A DNA stretch of 44,711 nucleotides. Origin: Mitsuaria sp. PDC51 (GTDB taxonomy: Bacteria > Pseudomonadota > Gammaproteobacteria > Burkholderiales > Burkholderiaceae_C). This document shows positions 8,407 through 15,689 of the stretch, piece after piece. The notes under the pieces were generated by a model, which was not told the origin of the DNA, made no database searches, and saw nothing but the letters and a program-made list of their open reading frames with translations. The stretch is taken from positions 1-44,711 of the forward strand of contig NZ_FOZE01000005.1 of NCBI RefSeq assembly GCF_900113225.1. Reading direction: 5' to 3'. The translations under genes were made by a program, and so were the position numbers. How positions within the stretch are numbered: the first letter of the stretch is position 1; each line of letters opens with the position of its first letter.

Positions 8407-9093
8407 ATGCCCCTGCGCATCGTCCTGGCCGATGACCACCAACTCGTGCGCGAAGGCCTGCGCGCGCTCCTGTCCCGCGATGCGGCGCTGGACGTCGTCG
8501 GCCTGGCCGAGGACGGCGCCGCCGCCGTCAAGCTCGTGCGTCACCTGCAGCCGGACCTGCTGATCACCGACATCGCCATGCCCGGCCTCAACGGCCTGGA
8601 GGCGACGCGGCGCGTGCGCGCGCAGCATGCGGCGGTGCAGGTGATCTGCCTGTCGATGCACGGCGACCAGCGCAGCGTGGTCACCGCGCTGCAGGCCGGC
8701 GCTTCCGGCTACGTGCTCAAGGACGCGTCCAGCGAGGAACTGCTGCGCGCGGTGCGCGACGTGGCCGCCGGCCGCATCTACCTCAGCCCGGGCCTGATGG
8801 GCGGCCTGGTCGACGAGATCCGCACGCGCCAGCGCCTGCCCGACGGCGCCGCGTCCGCGCCGGCCGGTCCCGCGCTGACCGCGCGCGAGCGCGAGATCGC
8901 CCAGCTCTTCGCCGAGGACCTGAGCACGCAGGAGATCGCCGACCGCCTCAAGCTCAGCGCGAAGACGGTCGCCACCCACCGCGAGAACGTCACCCGCAAG
9001 CTGGGCGTGCGCGGCGTCGCCGGCATCACCCGCTATGCGCTGGGCGAGGGCCTGAGCGACGGCGCGCCCCAGGGAGCCGGGTCATGCCGCTGA
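8407..9093 (+). CDS. NarL/FixJ-family response regulator
   Basis: This 228-aa two-domain regulator has a receiver domain at residues 1-120 with the acidic pair Asp9/Asp10, phospho-acceptor Asp55 (ITDIAMPG) and conserved Lys105 (YVLKDAS). A LuxR-type helix-turn-helix covers roughly residues 156-212 (LTAREREIAQLF, STQEIADRL, KTVATHRENV). The ATG at 8407 is preceded by GAGGAG. A longer frame opening at 8320 would overlap the kinase stop and adds only low-complexity residues, so I rejected it. It probably receives phosphate from the kinase just upstream. Its targets may include its own operon through the palindrome at 7315. Confidence 0.92.
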   Translation: MPLRIVLADDHQLVREGLRALLSRDAALDVVGLAEDGAAAVKLVRHLQPDLLITDIAMPGLNGLEATRRVRAQHAAVQVICLSMHGDQRSVVTALQAGASGYVLKDASSEELLRAVRDVAAGRIYLSPGLMGGLVDEIRTRQRLPDGAASAPAGPALTAREREIAQLFAEDLSTQEIADRLKLSAKTVATHRENVTRKLGVRGVAGITRYALGEGLSDGAPQGAGSCR

Positions 9094-9941
9094 TCGTCCA
9101 CGCGTGGCCGGCCTGGGTGCTGGGCGGCGCGCTGTCGCTGGTCTGGGCAGCGATCGGGCTGGGCGCGCAGGCGCTGTTCCCGCGCCGCTGGCGCGAACGG
9201 GCCACCGCGACCGACCACCGCGTCGCGCTCGCGTCGCTGGCCGTGATCGTGACGGTCAACGTGCTGCTGCTGGCGGTCTCGGCGTTGTCGGTCCGGGACG
9301 CCTTCAGCGCCGCCGAACAGGCGGTCGAGCGCGAGGCCACGGCGATGGCGCAGCTGGCACGCTCGCTGGCGGTCTACGGCACGCCCGAGTCGCGCCTGGC
9401 CCGCGAGCGGCTGCGCGGCTACGGCCGCAGCGTGATCGGCAAGGAGTGGATCGCGATGCAGCGCGACCAGGCCAGCCTGCCGACGCTGGATGCCTTCGAC
9501 GACCTCTACCGCACGCTGGGCGACCTGCATCCCGCGGCGGCCTCGGAGGCCGCCCTCCTCGCGCAGATCTGGACCCAGGCGAACGAGCTGCTGAGCCAGC
9601 GCCGCGCGCGGCTGATGGCCGCCCGCGACCAGGCGCCCGCGACGCTGTGGGCGGTGCTGCTGGCCAGCTCGCTGCTGACGCTCGCGCCGGTGGCGGCGTT
9701 GCCGGTCAGCGCCGGCAGCCGCGGCGCAATCGCGGTGCTGGCGCTGGTGCCGGGCCTGGTCTTGCCTGTCGTCGTGGCGATGGACCGGCCCTTCCTCAGC
9801 GCTGGGCGGGTCAGCGCGACGCCGATCGAGAACGCGCTGGCCCACATGCAGCGCTGGGATGCCCGGTGGAGCGCCGATGCCCCGTCGTCGTCGTCGTCGT
9901 CGTCGTCGCCATCGCGGCCTGGCGCGGCGCCCCTGCGCTGA
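9084..9941 (+). CDS. DUF4239 (bestrophin-like) integral membrane protein
   Basis: This is a 285-aa protein with four hydrophobic segments: residues ~9-30, 47-68, 187-208 and 214-233. A soluble loop of about 115 residues separates the second and third helices. This arrangement and motifs such as DAFSAAEQAVEREA and QIWTQANELL match DUF4239, a family described as bestrophin-like and of unknown activity. Its start overlaps the end of the response regulator gene by 10 bases, so the three genes 7388-9941 form one operon. The C-terminus ends in a run of Ser codons (TCG repeat near 9885-9910), which looks like a replication-slippage tract and is probably dispensable. Confidence 0.75.
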   Translation: MPLIVHAWPAWVLGGALSLVWAAIGLGAQALFPRRWRERATATDHRVALASLAVIVTVNVLLLAVSALSVRDAFSAAEQAVEREATAMAQLARSLAVYGTPESRLARERLRGYGRSVIGKEWIAMQRDQASLPTLDAFDDLYRTLGDLHPAAASEAALLAQIWTQANELLSQRRARLMAARDQAPATLWAVLLASSLLTLAPVAALPVSAGSRGAIAVLALVPGLVLPVVVAMDRPFLSAGRVSATPIENALAHMQRWDARWSADAPSSSSSSSSPSRPGAAPLR

Positions 9942-9949
9942 TGGCCGCG

Positions 9950-9967
9950 GCGACGATCAGTCGTCGC
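9950..9967. terminator. Possible bidirectional hairpin at convergent gene ends
   Basis: GCGACGA and TCGTCGC form a perfect 7-bp stem around a TCAG loop, between the stop of the DUF4239 gene and the stop of the convergent small gene. There is no T tract on either side, so it is at best a weak or Rho-assisted terminator. Confidence 0.3.
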
Positions 9968-10436
9968 TGCTGCTGCCGTTGCGGATCTCCGGATCGGAGG
10001 TCGCGATCAGCGTCTGCGCGTTGCCGGAGGCCGGGCGGCGGAACACCAGCACCACGCCGCGTCGCGTGCCCGGCCCGACCGGCACGGTGACCGTGGTCGC
10101 CTGGTCCAGGCCGGTCGCGACGAAGGTGTTGGGCAGCCCGCTCGGCTTCTCCAGGGTCTTGGCCACCGCGACGAACAGCGTCACGCTGGTGTCCGGCTTG
10201 CTGTTGCCGAGTTGCACGAGCACCTCCGGCGACAGACCCACGGACTGCTGCGCGAACATGATCGCGTTGGTGTTGACGGTATCCAGCGGCTTGGGACTCG
10301 GGATGCGCTCCCAGCGCGCATTGAAGTAGGCGCAGGGAATCACGTTGTCGGCCGGCCCGATCAGGGGCACGACGAAGTACAGCGTCGATTCTTCGGCGTC
10401 GGCGCGCGCGAGCGCAGCGGCAGTGAGGTCGTTCAT
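9957..10436 (-). CDS. Small protein of unknown function coupled to nSTAND regulator
   Basis: This 159-aa protein is read leftward from an ATG that overlaps the stop of the large regulator gene (ATGA), so translation is probably coupled. It has no signal peptide or transmembrane helix. The body alternates short hydrophobic stretches typical of beta structure (TLYFVVPLIG, VTLFVAVAK, RRGVVLVFRR) and ends in an acidic Ser/Asp tail. I recognise no family. Its position suggests a partner or modulator of the regulator. A link to the injection system is possible but not shown by the sequence. Confidence 0.7.
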   Translation of the reverse strand: MNDLTAAALARADAEESTLYFVVPLIGPADNVIPCAYFNARWERIPSPKPLDTVNTNAIMFAQQSVGLSPEVLVQLGNSKPDTSVTLFVAVAKTLEKPSGLPNTFVATGLDQATTVTVPVGPGTRRGVVLVFRRPASGNAQTLIATSDPEIRNGSSSDD

Positions 10437-13400
10437 GAGGGTCGCCTTCCTTTCAGGGAGGGAGTTGGGACATCAGCGAAAAGGGCCGCGTGGGCCGGCA
10501 CATAGCCGCCCGCCGTCAGCCGCCGGGTCCAGCCGTCGTCAAGCGCCTGCGGGCTCGCGCAGGCGCGCAAGGCCAGCCAGGCCTCGAGCACCAACCCGGC
10601 CTGCCCGGCGTCGACCGCCGGCTGGATCTGGTCGCGTTGCCGCGCGCAGCGCGCGCGATCGGGCCCTGCGCCGGCCGCATCGGCCCGCAGGCCCAGCAGC
10701 GCCCGGCGCGCCCGCAGTTCATGGTTCTGCCAGTGATGCGGCCGCAGGCGCAGCAGCGTCGCCATCGCCTCTTCGGTGGCTGCCAGCCGCGTGCGCACGC
10801 CAGCCCAGTCGCCGGCGCGCGCGGCGGTCCCGGCCTCGGCCAGCGCGACCCGCATGAGGGCCTCGCGCCGCAGGAAGTCCCGCGCCGGATCGCTGCCGGC
10901 GGTGGCCGGCTCACCGGCCAGTTGATCGCGCAAGGCCGCCAGCGCCGCGTCGACGGCCTGACCGGCGTCCAGACGCGCCAGCAGCAGGCTGCCCTCGGCG
11001 TGCTGGCGGTCGGCGCGCCAGTAGCGGTTCTCCGGATCGTGCCGCTCGGCCTGGCGCAGCCGCGCGACGCCCTCGGCCATCGTCGCCGCCGCCTCGCCGA
11101 GACGCCCCGCCGCGCGCAGCGCCTCCGCGCGGCGCAGCTCCAGCGTGCCCAGGTCACGCAGGCGCAGCTGCTCGTCGGGATGGGCGGCCGCCTGCGCCAG
11201 GCGCTCGGCGCGCGCGGCGTCCAGCGCCGCCAGGGCCTCGATCGGCCGGCCCCGCACATGCGCCACCAGGCCGAGCCAGGTCCGCGAGGTGGCCACGCCG
11301 TCGCGCAGGTCTGCGTCCGCGGGCGAACGCACCAGCGCCTCGAGCTTGAGCGCGAGCGAGGCCTGGAACCAGCGCTGCGCGTCCTCCCAGGCCCCGCGCC
11401 GGAACGCGATCGAGCCCAGGCTGTTGAGCGCGTAGCCCAGTTCCCCCTGCGCGGTCGCGTCCTCGGGCGCCTGCTGCCGCCAGCGCTCGCTGGCGATGCG
11501 GTAGCGGTCCATCGCCCGCGCCGCCGCGTCGAAGTCGCCGGCGTCGAAGGCGATCTGGCCCAGCCAGAACGAGGCCGCGCCGAGGGTGCGGTAGTAGTCG
11601 CCGGCGCTGACGCCCGGTACGCGCTCCAGCGGCTCGAGCGGCGCCAGCAGGCGCAGCGCCGCGTTCAGCGCGTCGATGGCGATGTCGGTGCGACCCTTGC
11701 CGCGACTGCTGTTGACCTCGCCGATCACCACCAGCGCCTTGGCGCGTGCCAGCGTGTCGGCGCCATTGGCCACGGTCGCCGCGGTCGCTGTCGTCGCCAG
11801 CTCGGCCTCCGTCTCGCCGCCCTCGGCCGGACCGAGCAACCGCAGACCCTGCTCGCCGATGCGTCCCAGCAGGTCCAGCTTGCCGATCGGCCGCAGGCCG
11901 TCCGCCAGCTCGCCGAGCATGAAGGACGCCAACTGCCGGCTCTGGCGCTCGCGCTCCGCCGCGACGCCGGCCTGGCGCGCATAAGCGATCGCCGCCACGC
12001 CCGCGACCGCCGCCAGCAGGAAGGCGCCGGCGCTGGCCGCGCCCAGCCCCCAGCGTCGCAGGCGCAGCCGTCGCTGCGAGCGCGCGATGAAGTCGCGGGC
12101 CTCGTCGCCGAGCAGCCCCGGCGCCTCGGCCAGGATGCGCGCGGCGTTCCACAGCGTCGTGCCGCGGGGCAGCAGCAGCGCGCTGGCCTGCCCCGCCTCG
12201 CGCCAGCGCGCGACCCAGGGCCGCAACTCGTCGCGCGCCGCCAGCGCGGCGCGGTGCTGCGCCACCCAGGCGGTGACCCGCGGCCAGCGCCGCAGCAGCG
12301 CCTCGTGGGCGACGCGGTAGCCGTTGACGCCGCCCGCGTGGTCCGCCACCAGCAGCCGGGCCTCGACGAAGGCGGCGACCAGCGCGCGCTCGGGCGCGTC
12401 GCTCAACTCCGCCGCGGCGACCCAGCGGCCGGTCGGCGACGCTTCCTCGCCGGCCAGCGCCACCAGTCGCGGCAGCAGCCGGGGCAGCGCCTCCTGCTGG
12501 TCCGCCGGCAGCTCGCCCAGCAGCGCCTCCGCGCGGCGGCCGATCGCGCCCTCCAGGCCGCCCAGGTCCTCGTAGGCCGACCAGGCCAGCACCTCGCCCG
12601 GTGCCCGGTGCAGGTAGAGCTGCTGCAGCGTGTACTGCAGCAGCGGCAGCGCGTCCGGGGCCTGCATCGCGTCGGCGCAGAGCCGGTCGTCGAGCCGGTT
12701 CAGCCCGCTCGCGTCGGTGCCGTAGCTCAGCCCGGCGGCGCGCGCCGGCAGCCGGATCATCTGCGCGATCGCCGACGCGGCGGGCGGCGCCAGGTCGAGG
12801 TGGGCGCCGCTCTCCTTGCCGCGCATCAGCAGCGGTCGCCGCGCCATCGCCGGATAGAAGTCGTTGCGGCAGACCGCCAGCACCACCAGCCGCGCGCTGC
12901 GCACCAGCCGCGCCAGCGCGTCGAACCAGGCCGCGGTGCGTGCGTCATCCTCCTGCAGCACGGCCTCGAGCCGGTCCAGCACCAGCAGCGGCGGCGCCTC
13001 GGCGCCGCCGCGCAGCGCGCGCGTCGCGTCCAGCCCGATCGCGAGCTGCCGCAGCACTTCGTCCGGCGCGTCGCGCAGCGCCGCCGACAGCGTGTCGATG
13101 CTGTGACCGGACAGCAGCGGCACGCCCTGGCAGTCCCAGTCCAGCATCGCGCCGGCCAGGCCCGCCCAGGCATCGAGGCCGCCCAGCGCGCCCAGGTCGA
13201 CGCTGGCCGCGGTGCAGACGCGCAGGCGGGGGACGTCGCCGTCCCCGTCACCGCGACCCTCGTCGACGGCCGGGCTCGCCAGCGCCGGCACCAGTCCCGC
13301 CTGCACCAGCGAGGTCTTGCCCGAGCCGCTCGGCCCCAGCAGCACCACCAGCGGATGACCCAGCCGCCATTGCCGCGTCAAACGCGCATGCAGCGCGGCG

Positions 13401-13948
13401 ACGGCCTCGTCGCGGCCGAAGAACACGCTCGCATGCGCGGCGTCGAACGGCTCCAAACCGCGGAACGGCGACTGCCCGCGCCAGCCGCCGGCATGGCTGC
13501 GCGGCCCCTGCGCCGACAGCACGCCCAGGGGCGCCACCACGCGGTAGCCCTCCTTGCGGATGGTCTCCAGGTAACGCGGCGTCGCGGCGCTGTCGCCCAG
13601 CGCGCGGCGCAGGCCGGCCACCACCTTGTGCACCGGGTTGTCGCCCAGCGTGGTCGCCTCGGGCCAGCAGTCCTGCAGCAGCGCCTCGGCGGACACCACC
13701 TCGCCCGGCTGGCGGCACAGCGCGACCAGCACCGCCATCGGCCGCGGCTCCAGCACCACGGTCTCGTCGCCGCGGCTCAGCCGCCGGGTCCGCACCTCCA
13801 CGCGCCAGTCGCCGAGCAGGAACTCGCGCGGCGCGGCGGCAAGCACGCCGCCGGCGACCGATCCGTCCGCACCGGCGACCTTCGGCCGCGATGGCGCGGC
13901 CAACGCTGGCATCGCGGGCACCGAGCCCCCGCCGCTGCTCCTGTCCAT
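10433..13948 (-). CDS. Membrane-anchored winged-helix/nSTAND NTPase/TPR regulator
   Basis: This is a 1171-aa regulator divergent from the injection operon. Residues ~45-140 form an OmpR/CadC-type winged helix (LEPRPMAVLVALCRQPGEVV, NPVHKVVAGLRRALGD, YLETIRKEGYRVV). An nSTAND-type NTPase follows, with Walker A GPSGSGKT at 205-212 and Walker B LLVLDRLEA around 325. A transmembrane helix sits at about 633-657. The C-terminal ~500 residues are Ala-rich helical repeats, TPR-like (LGYALNSLGSIAFRRGAWEDA). I chose the ATG at 13948, eight bases after AGGGAG; a GTG at 13969 is in frame but has no such site. The layout puts the DNA-binding and NTPase domains in the cytoplasm and the repeats in the periplasm. 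This suits a one-component sensor like CadC, here with an added NTPase switch. It is a good candidate for controlling the eCIS genes. Confidence 0.85.
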   Translation of the reverse strand: MDRSSGGGSVPAMPALAAPSRPKVAGADGSVAGGVLAAAPREFLLGDWRVEVRTRRLSRGDETVVLEPRPMAVLVALCRQPGEVVSAEALLQDCWPEATTLGDNPVHKVVAGLRRALGDSAATPRYLETIRKEGYRVVAPLGVLSAQGPRSHAGGWRGQSPFRGLEPFDAAHASVFFGRDEAVAALHARLTRQWRLGHPLVVLLGPSGSGKTSLVQAGLVPALASPAVDEGRGDGDGDVPRLRVCTAASVDLGALGGLDAWAGLAGAMLDWDCQGVPLLSGHSIDTLSAALRDAPDEVLRQLAIGLDATRALRGGAEAPPLLVLDRLEAVLQEDDARTAAWFDALARLVRSARLVVLAVCRNDFYPAMARRPLLMRGKESGAHLDLAPPAASAIAQMIRLPARAAGLSYGTDASGLNRLDDRLCADAMQAPDALPLLQYTLQQLYLHRAPGEVLAWSAYEDLGGLEGAIGRRAEALLGELPADQQEALPRLLPRLVALAGEEASPTGRWVAAAELSDAPERALVAAFVEARLLVADHAGGVNGYRVAHEALLRRWPRVTAWVAQHRAALAARDELRPWVARWREAGQASALLLPRGTTLWNAARILAEAPGLLGDEARDFIARSQRRLRLRRWGLGAASAGAFLLAAVAGVAAIAYARQAGVAAERERQSRQLASFMLGELADGLRPIGKLDLLGRIGEQGLRLLGPAEGGETEAELATTATAATVANGADTLARAKALVVIGEVNSSRGKGRTDIAIDALNAALRLLAPLEPLERVPGVSAGDYYRTLGAASFWLGQIAFDAGDFDAAARAMDRYRIASERWRQQAPEDATAQGELGYALNSLGSIAFRRGAWEDAQRWFQASLALKLEALVRSPADADLRDGVATSRTWLGLVAHVRGRPIEALAALDAARAERLAQAAAHPDEQLRLRDLGTLELRRAEALRAAGRLGEAAATMAEGVARLRQAERHDPENRYWRADRQHAEGSLLLARLDAGQAVDAALAALRDQLAGEPATAGSDPARDFLRREALMRVALAEAGTAARAGDWAGVRTRLAATEEAMATLLRLRPHHWQNHELRARRALLGLRADAAGAGPDRARCARQRDQIQPAVDAGQAGLVLEAWLALRACASPQALDDGWTRRLTAGGYVPAHAALFADVPTPSLKGRRPS

Positions 13949-13965
13949 GGTGATTGCTCCCTGCG

Positions 13966-13985
13966 ACACGCCTCTGCGGGCGTGT
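13966..13985. promoter_or_regulatory. Inverted repeat in regulator leader
   Basis: ACACGCC and GGCGTGT form a perfect 7-base inverted repeat with a 6-base spacer, ending 18 bases upstream of the regulator ATG. It could be an autoregulatory operator or an mRNA hairpin next to the ribosome site. The alternative GTG start lies inside it, which argues against that start. Confidence 0.35.
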
Positions 13986-14043
13986 GATGGCGCGGAGTCT
14001 AGGAGCGCCGGCCGCGCGCGTCAGCCCCTGCGCCCCGGCAGGG

Positions 14044-14059
14044 TTGACAGCTTGACAGC
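14044..14059 (+). promoter_or_regulatory. Tandem 8-base direct repeat in eCIS/regulator divergent region
   Basis: TTGACAGC occurs twice in direct succession, in the 278-base region between the regulator (start 13948) and the first injection-system gene (start 14227). Each unit contains a perfect sigma70 -35 hexamer, but no good -10 follows at 16-18 bases. OmpR/CadC-type winged helices typically bind direct repeats, so the site could be the target of the divergent regulator. Confidence 0.4.
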
Positions 14060-14226
14060 CGCGCCCGCATCGACATGCGCAACACCGAGGCGGATCTCGG
14101 CAATCGCGACGGCCAACATCCGCATCCGCCGGATGGGCCGCGGCGGGGCGCGCTCCTATCGTTCATCCCATCGACCCTCCGGCGCCTCGCGGCGTCCGAA
14201 CCTCCCACCCGCCCTCGGCCCTCACC

Positions 14227-14805
14227 ATGATCGACGCCGTCCTCCTCCACCTCGCCGGCCACCTCAACGCCGTGCTGCGCCGCTCGCACCAGTCGGCGGA
14301 GGACCTGGTCGCGGTGACCGCGCTGCACGAGGCCGACGGCGGACCGGCGGCCGGCGCCTCGCACCGGCTCGCCGCCTTCCTGGTGAACCTGGAGCGCGAC
14401 CCGGTCGCCAGCCTGCCGGCCCAGGCGCTGGGCAGCGGCGAGCGCCTGGCCCGCTCCGCCCCGCCGGTGCAGCTGAACCTGCTGGTGATGTTCGCCGCCA
14501 ACTACGGCGGCACCACCTACCCGGAAGCGCTCAAGCTCATCGGCAGCACCATCGCCTGCTTCCAGGCCACGCCGGTGCTGGACACGCAGAACTCGCCCGG
14601 CCTGGATCCGCGCCTGGACAAGCTCACGCTGTCCATCGAGCCGCTGAACCTGAACGAGATGGCGACGCTGTGGGGCGTGCTCGGCGGGCGCTACCTGCCC
14701 TCGGTGCTGTACCGGGTGCGCCTGCTCACCATCGACGCCCGCCAGCCCGATGCCCAGCTGCCGTCGGTGCGCACGCCGGGCGTGGGCGTCGGGGCCCGCG
14801 GCTGA
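14227..14805 (+). CDS. eCIS cap protein, DUF4255/Pvc16 family
   Basis: This 192-aa protein, first in the injection operon, has the DUF4255 (Pvc16 N-terminal) pattern. A helical start (DAVLLHLAGHLNAVLRR) is followed by PPVQLNLLVMFAANYGGTTYPEAL, then LTLSIEPLNLNEMATLWGVLGG, a stretch strongly typical of the family. In PVC and related particles this protein terminates the inner tube and sheath at the distal end from the baseplate. The C-terminal part (SVLYRVRLLTID, PGVGVGARG) is usual. The start has only a weak upstream ribosome site. The next gene begins 18 bases downstream. Confidence 0.85.
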   Translation: MIDAVLLHLAGHLNAVLRRSHQSAEDLVAVTALHEADGGPAAGASHRLAAFLVNLERDPVASLPAQALGSGERLARSAPPVQLNLLVMFAANYGGTTYPEALKLIGSTIACFQATPVLDTQNSPGLDPRLDKLTLSIEPLNLNEMATLWGVLGGRYLPSVLYRVRLLTIDARQPDAQLPSVRTPGVGVGARG

Positions 14806-14822
14806 CCGCGAAGGAGCACCTC

Positions 14823-15671
14823 ATGGGCCCCTACCTCCCCCTGCTGCGCATCGACGTCGAGCACGGCTATTACGCCGACGGACGCTGCCGCGGCCTGCGC
14901 TTCGTCCCCGCCGGCACCACCGCCGAGCGGCTGCGCCGCGCCGACGCGCTGGTGCGGGCCGACGGCGGCACGCTGCTGGTGCACGGCCCGGCCGAGGCGA
15001 TCGAGCGACTGCGCGCCGACACCGATCCCGACGACGGCGAAGCCGCGCTGGACTGGCTGGTGCATGCGACCGACGACGACTTCGCCTGCGGCACCGAGGA
15101 CCCCGCCGACCGGCCGCGCGAGCTGCTGTGGGTCGCGCCCGGAGCTCCGAGCACCGACGACGCGACGCTCGTCGCCACGCCCAAGGCGCTGGACGCGCCC
15201 GAGGTGACGGCGCTGCTCGCGCCGGGCGACCGCTGGCTGCCGCCCTTCGCGCTGCTGCACCTGCCGCTGCCCAGCCTGCCGGCGCATGGCCCGGCCGACA
15301 ACGCCGCCGCATGGCCAGTGCAGCTCCGCTGGCCGCTGGCGCCGCGCGCCACCGTCTGGAAGTACTGCCTGTTCGGCGACTGGCCGGAACCGGCGCTCGC
15401 CGTCGTCGACCTGGCCGGCGAGACCGAGTTCAGCGCGCCCGCCCCGGACCGCCTGGACAACGGCACGCCGATGCTGGCCATCCGTTCCCGCGTCCGGTTG
15501 CCGCTGGCCCAGCGCTCGCCGCGACGCTTCCAGCTGCGCAGCCGTCCCGACGGCGCCGGCAGTCCCAAGGTGCTGATCCGCCGTCTGCCCACCGCGGCGG
15601 CGCAACTGCTCGCCCGCGAAACGATCGACGGCCAACCGACGATCGTCTCCGAGATCCACGTGCATCGATAA
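14823..15671 (+). CDS. Unknown protein between eCIS cap and sheath genes
   Basis: This 282-aa protein starts at an ATG preceded by AAGGAG. It is soluble, with no signal peptide or membrane segment. The C-terminal third has an ordered beta-rich pattern (TVWKYCLFGDW, PALAVVDLAGETEF, LAIRSRVRLPL, RRFQLRSR, PKVLIRRLP). This looks like a compact binding domain, while the N-terminal part is acidic and poorly patterned. I cannot place it in a family. Its fixed position between cap and sheath genes suggests a structural or assembly role at the distal end of the particle. Confidence 0.8.
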   Translation: MGPYLPLLRIDVEHGYYADGRCRGLRFVPAGTTAERLRRADALVRADGGTLLVHGPAEAIERLRADTDPDDGEAALDWLVHATDDDFACGTEDPADRPRELLWVAPGAPSTDDATLVATPKALDAPEVTALLAPGDRWLPPFALLHLPLPSLPAHGPADNAAAWPVQLRWPLAPRATVWKYCLFGDWPEPALAVVDLAGETEFSAPAPDRLDNGTPMLAIRSRVRLPLAQRSPRRFQLRSRPDGAGSPKVLIRRLPTAAAQLLARETIDGQPTIVSEIHVHR

Positions 15672-15689
15672 CCCGCAGAGGAGGCCGCC

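Noticed and set aside
9885-9910. TCG repeat as a phase-variation switch
   Set aside because: The unit is three bases, so slippage only changes a poly-Ser tail and cannot switch the frame.
10490-13987. 1165-codon open frame antisense to the nSTAND regulator
   Set aside because: Its translation is low-complexity Arg/Gln/Ala with no domain, while the minus-strand frame encodes clear winged-helix, P-loop and TPR-like motifs. It is a product of high GC content.
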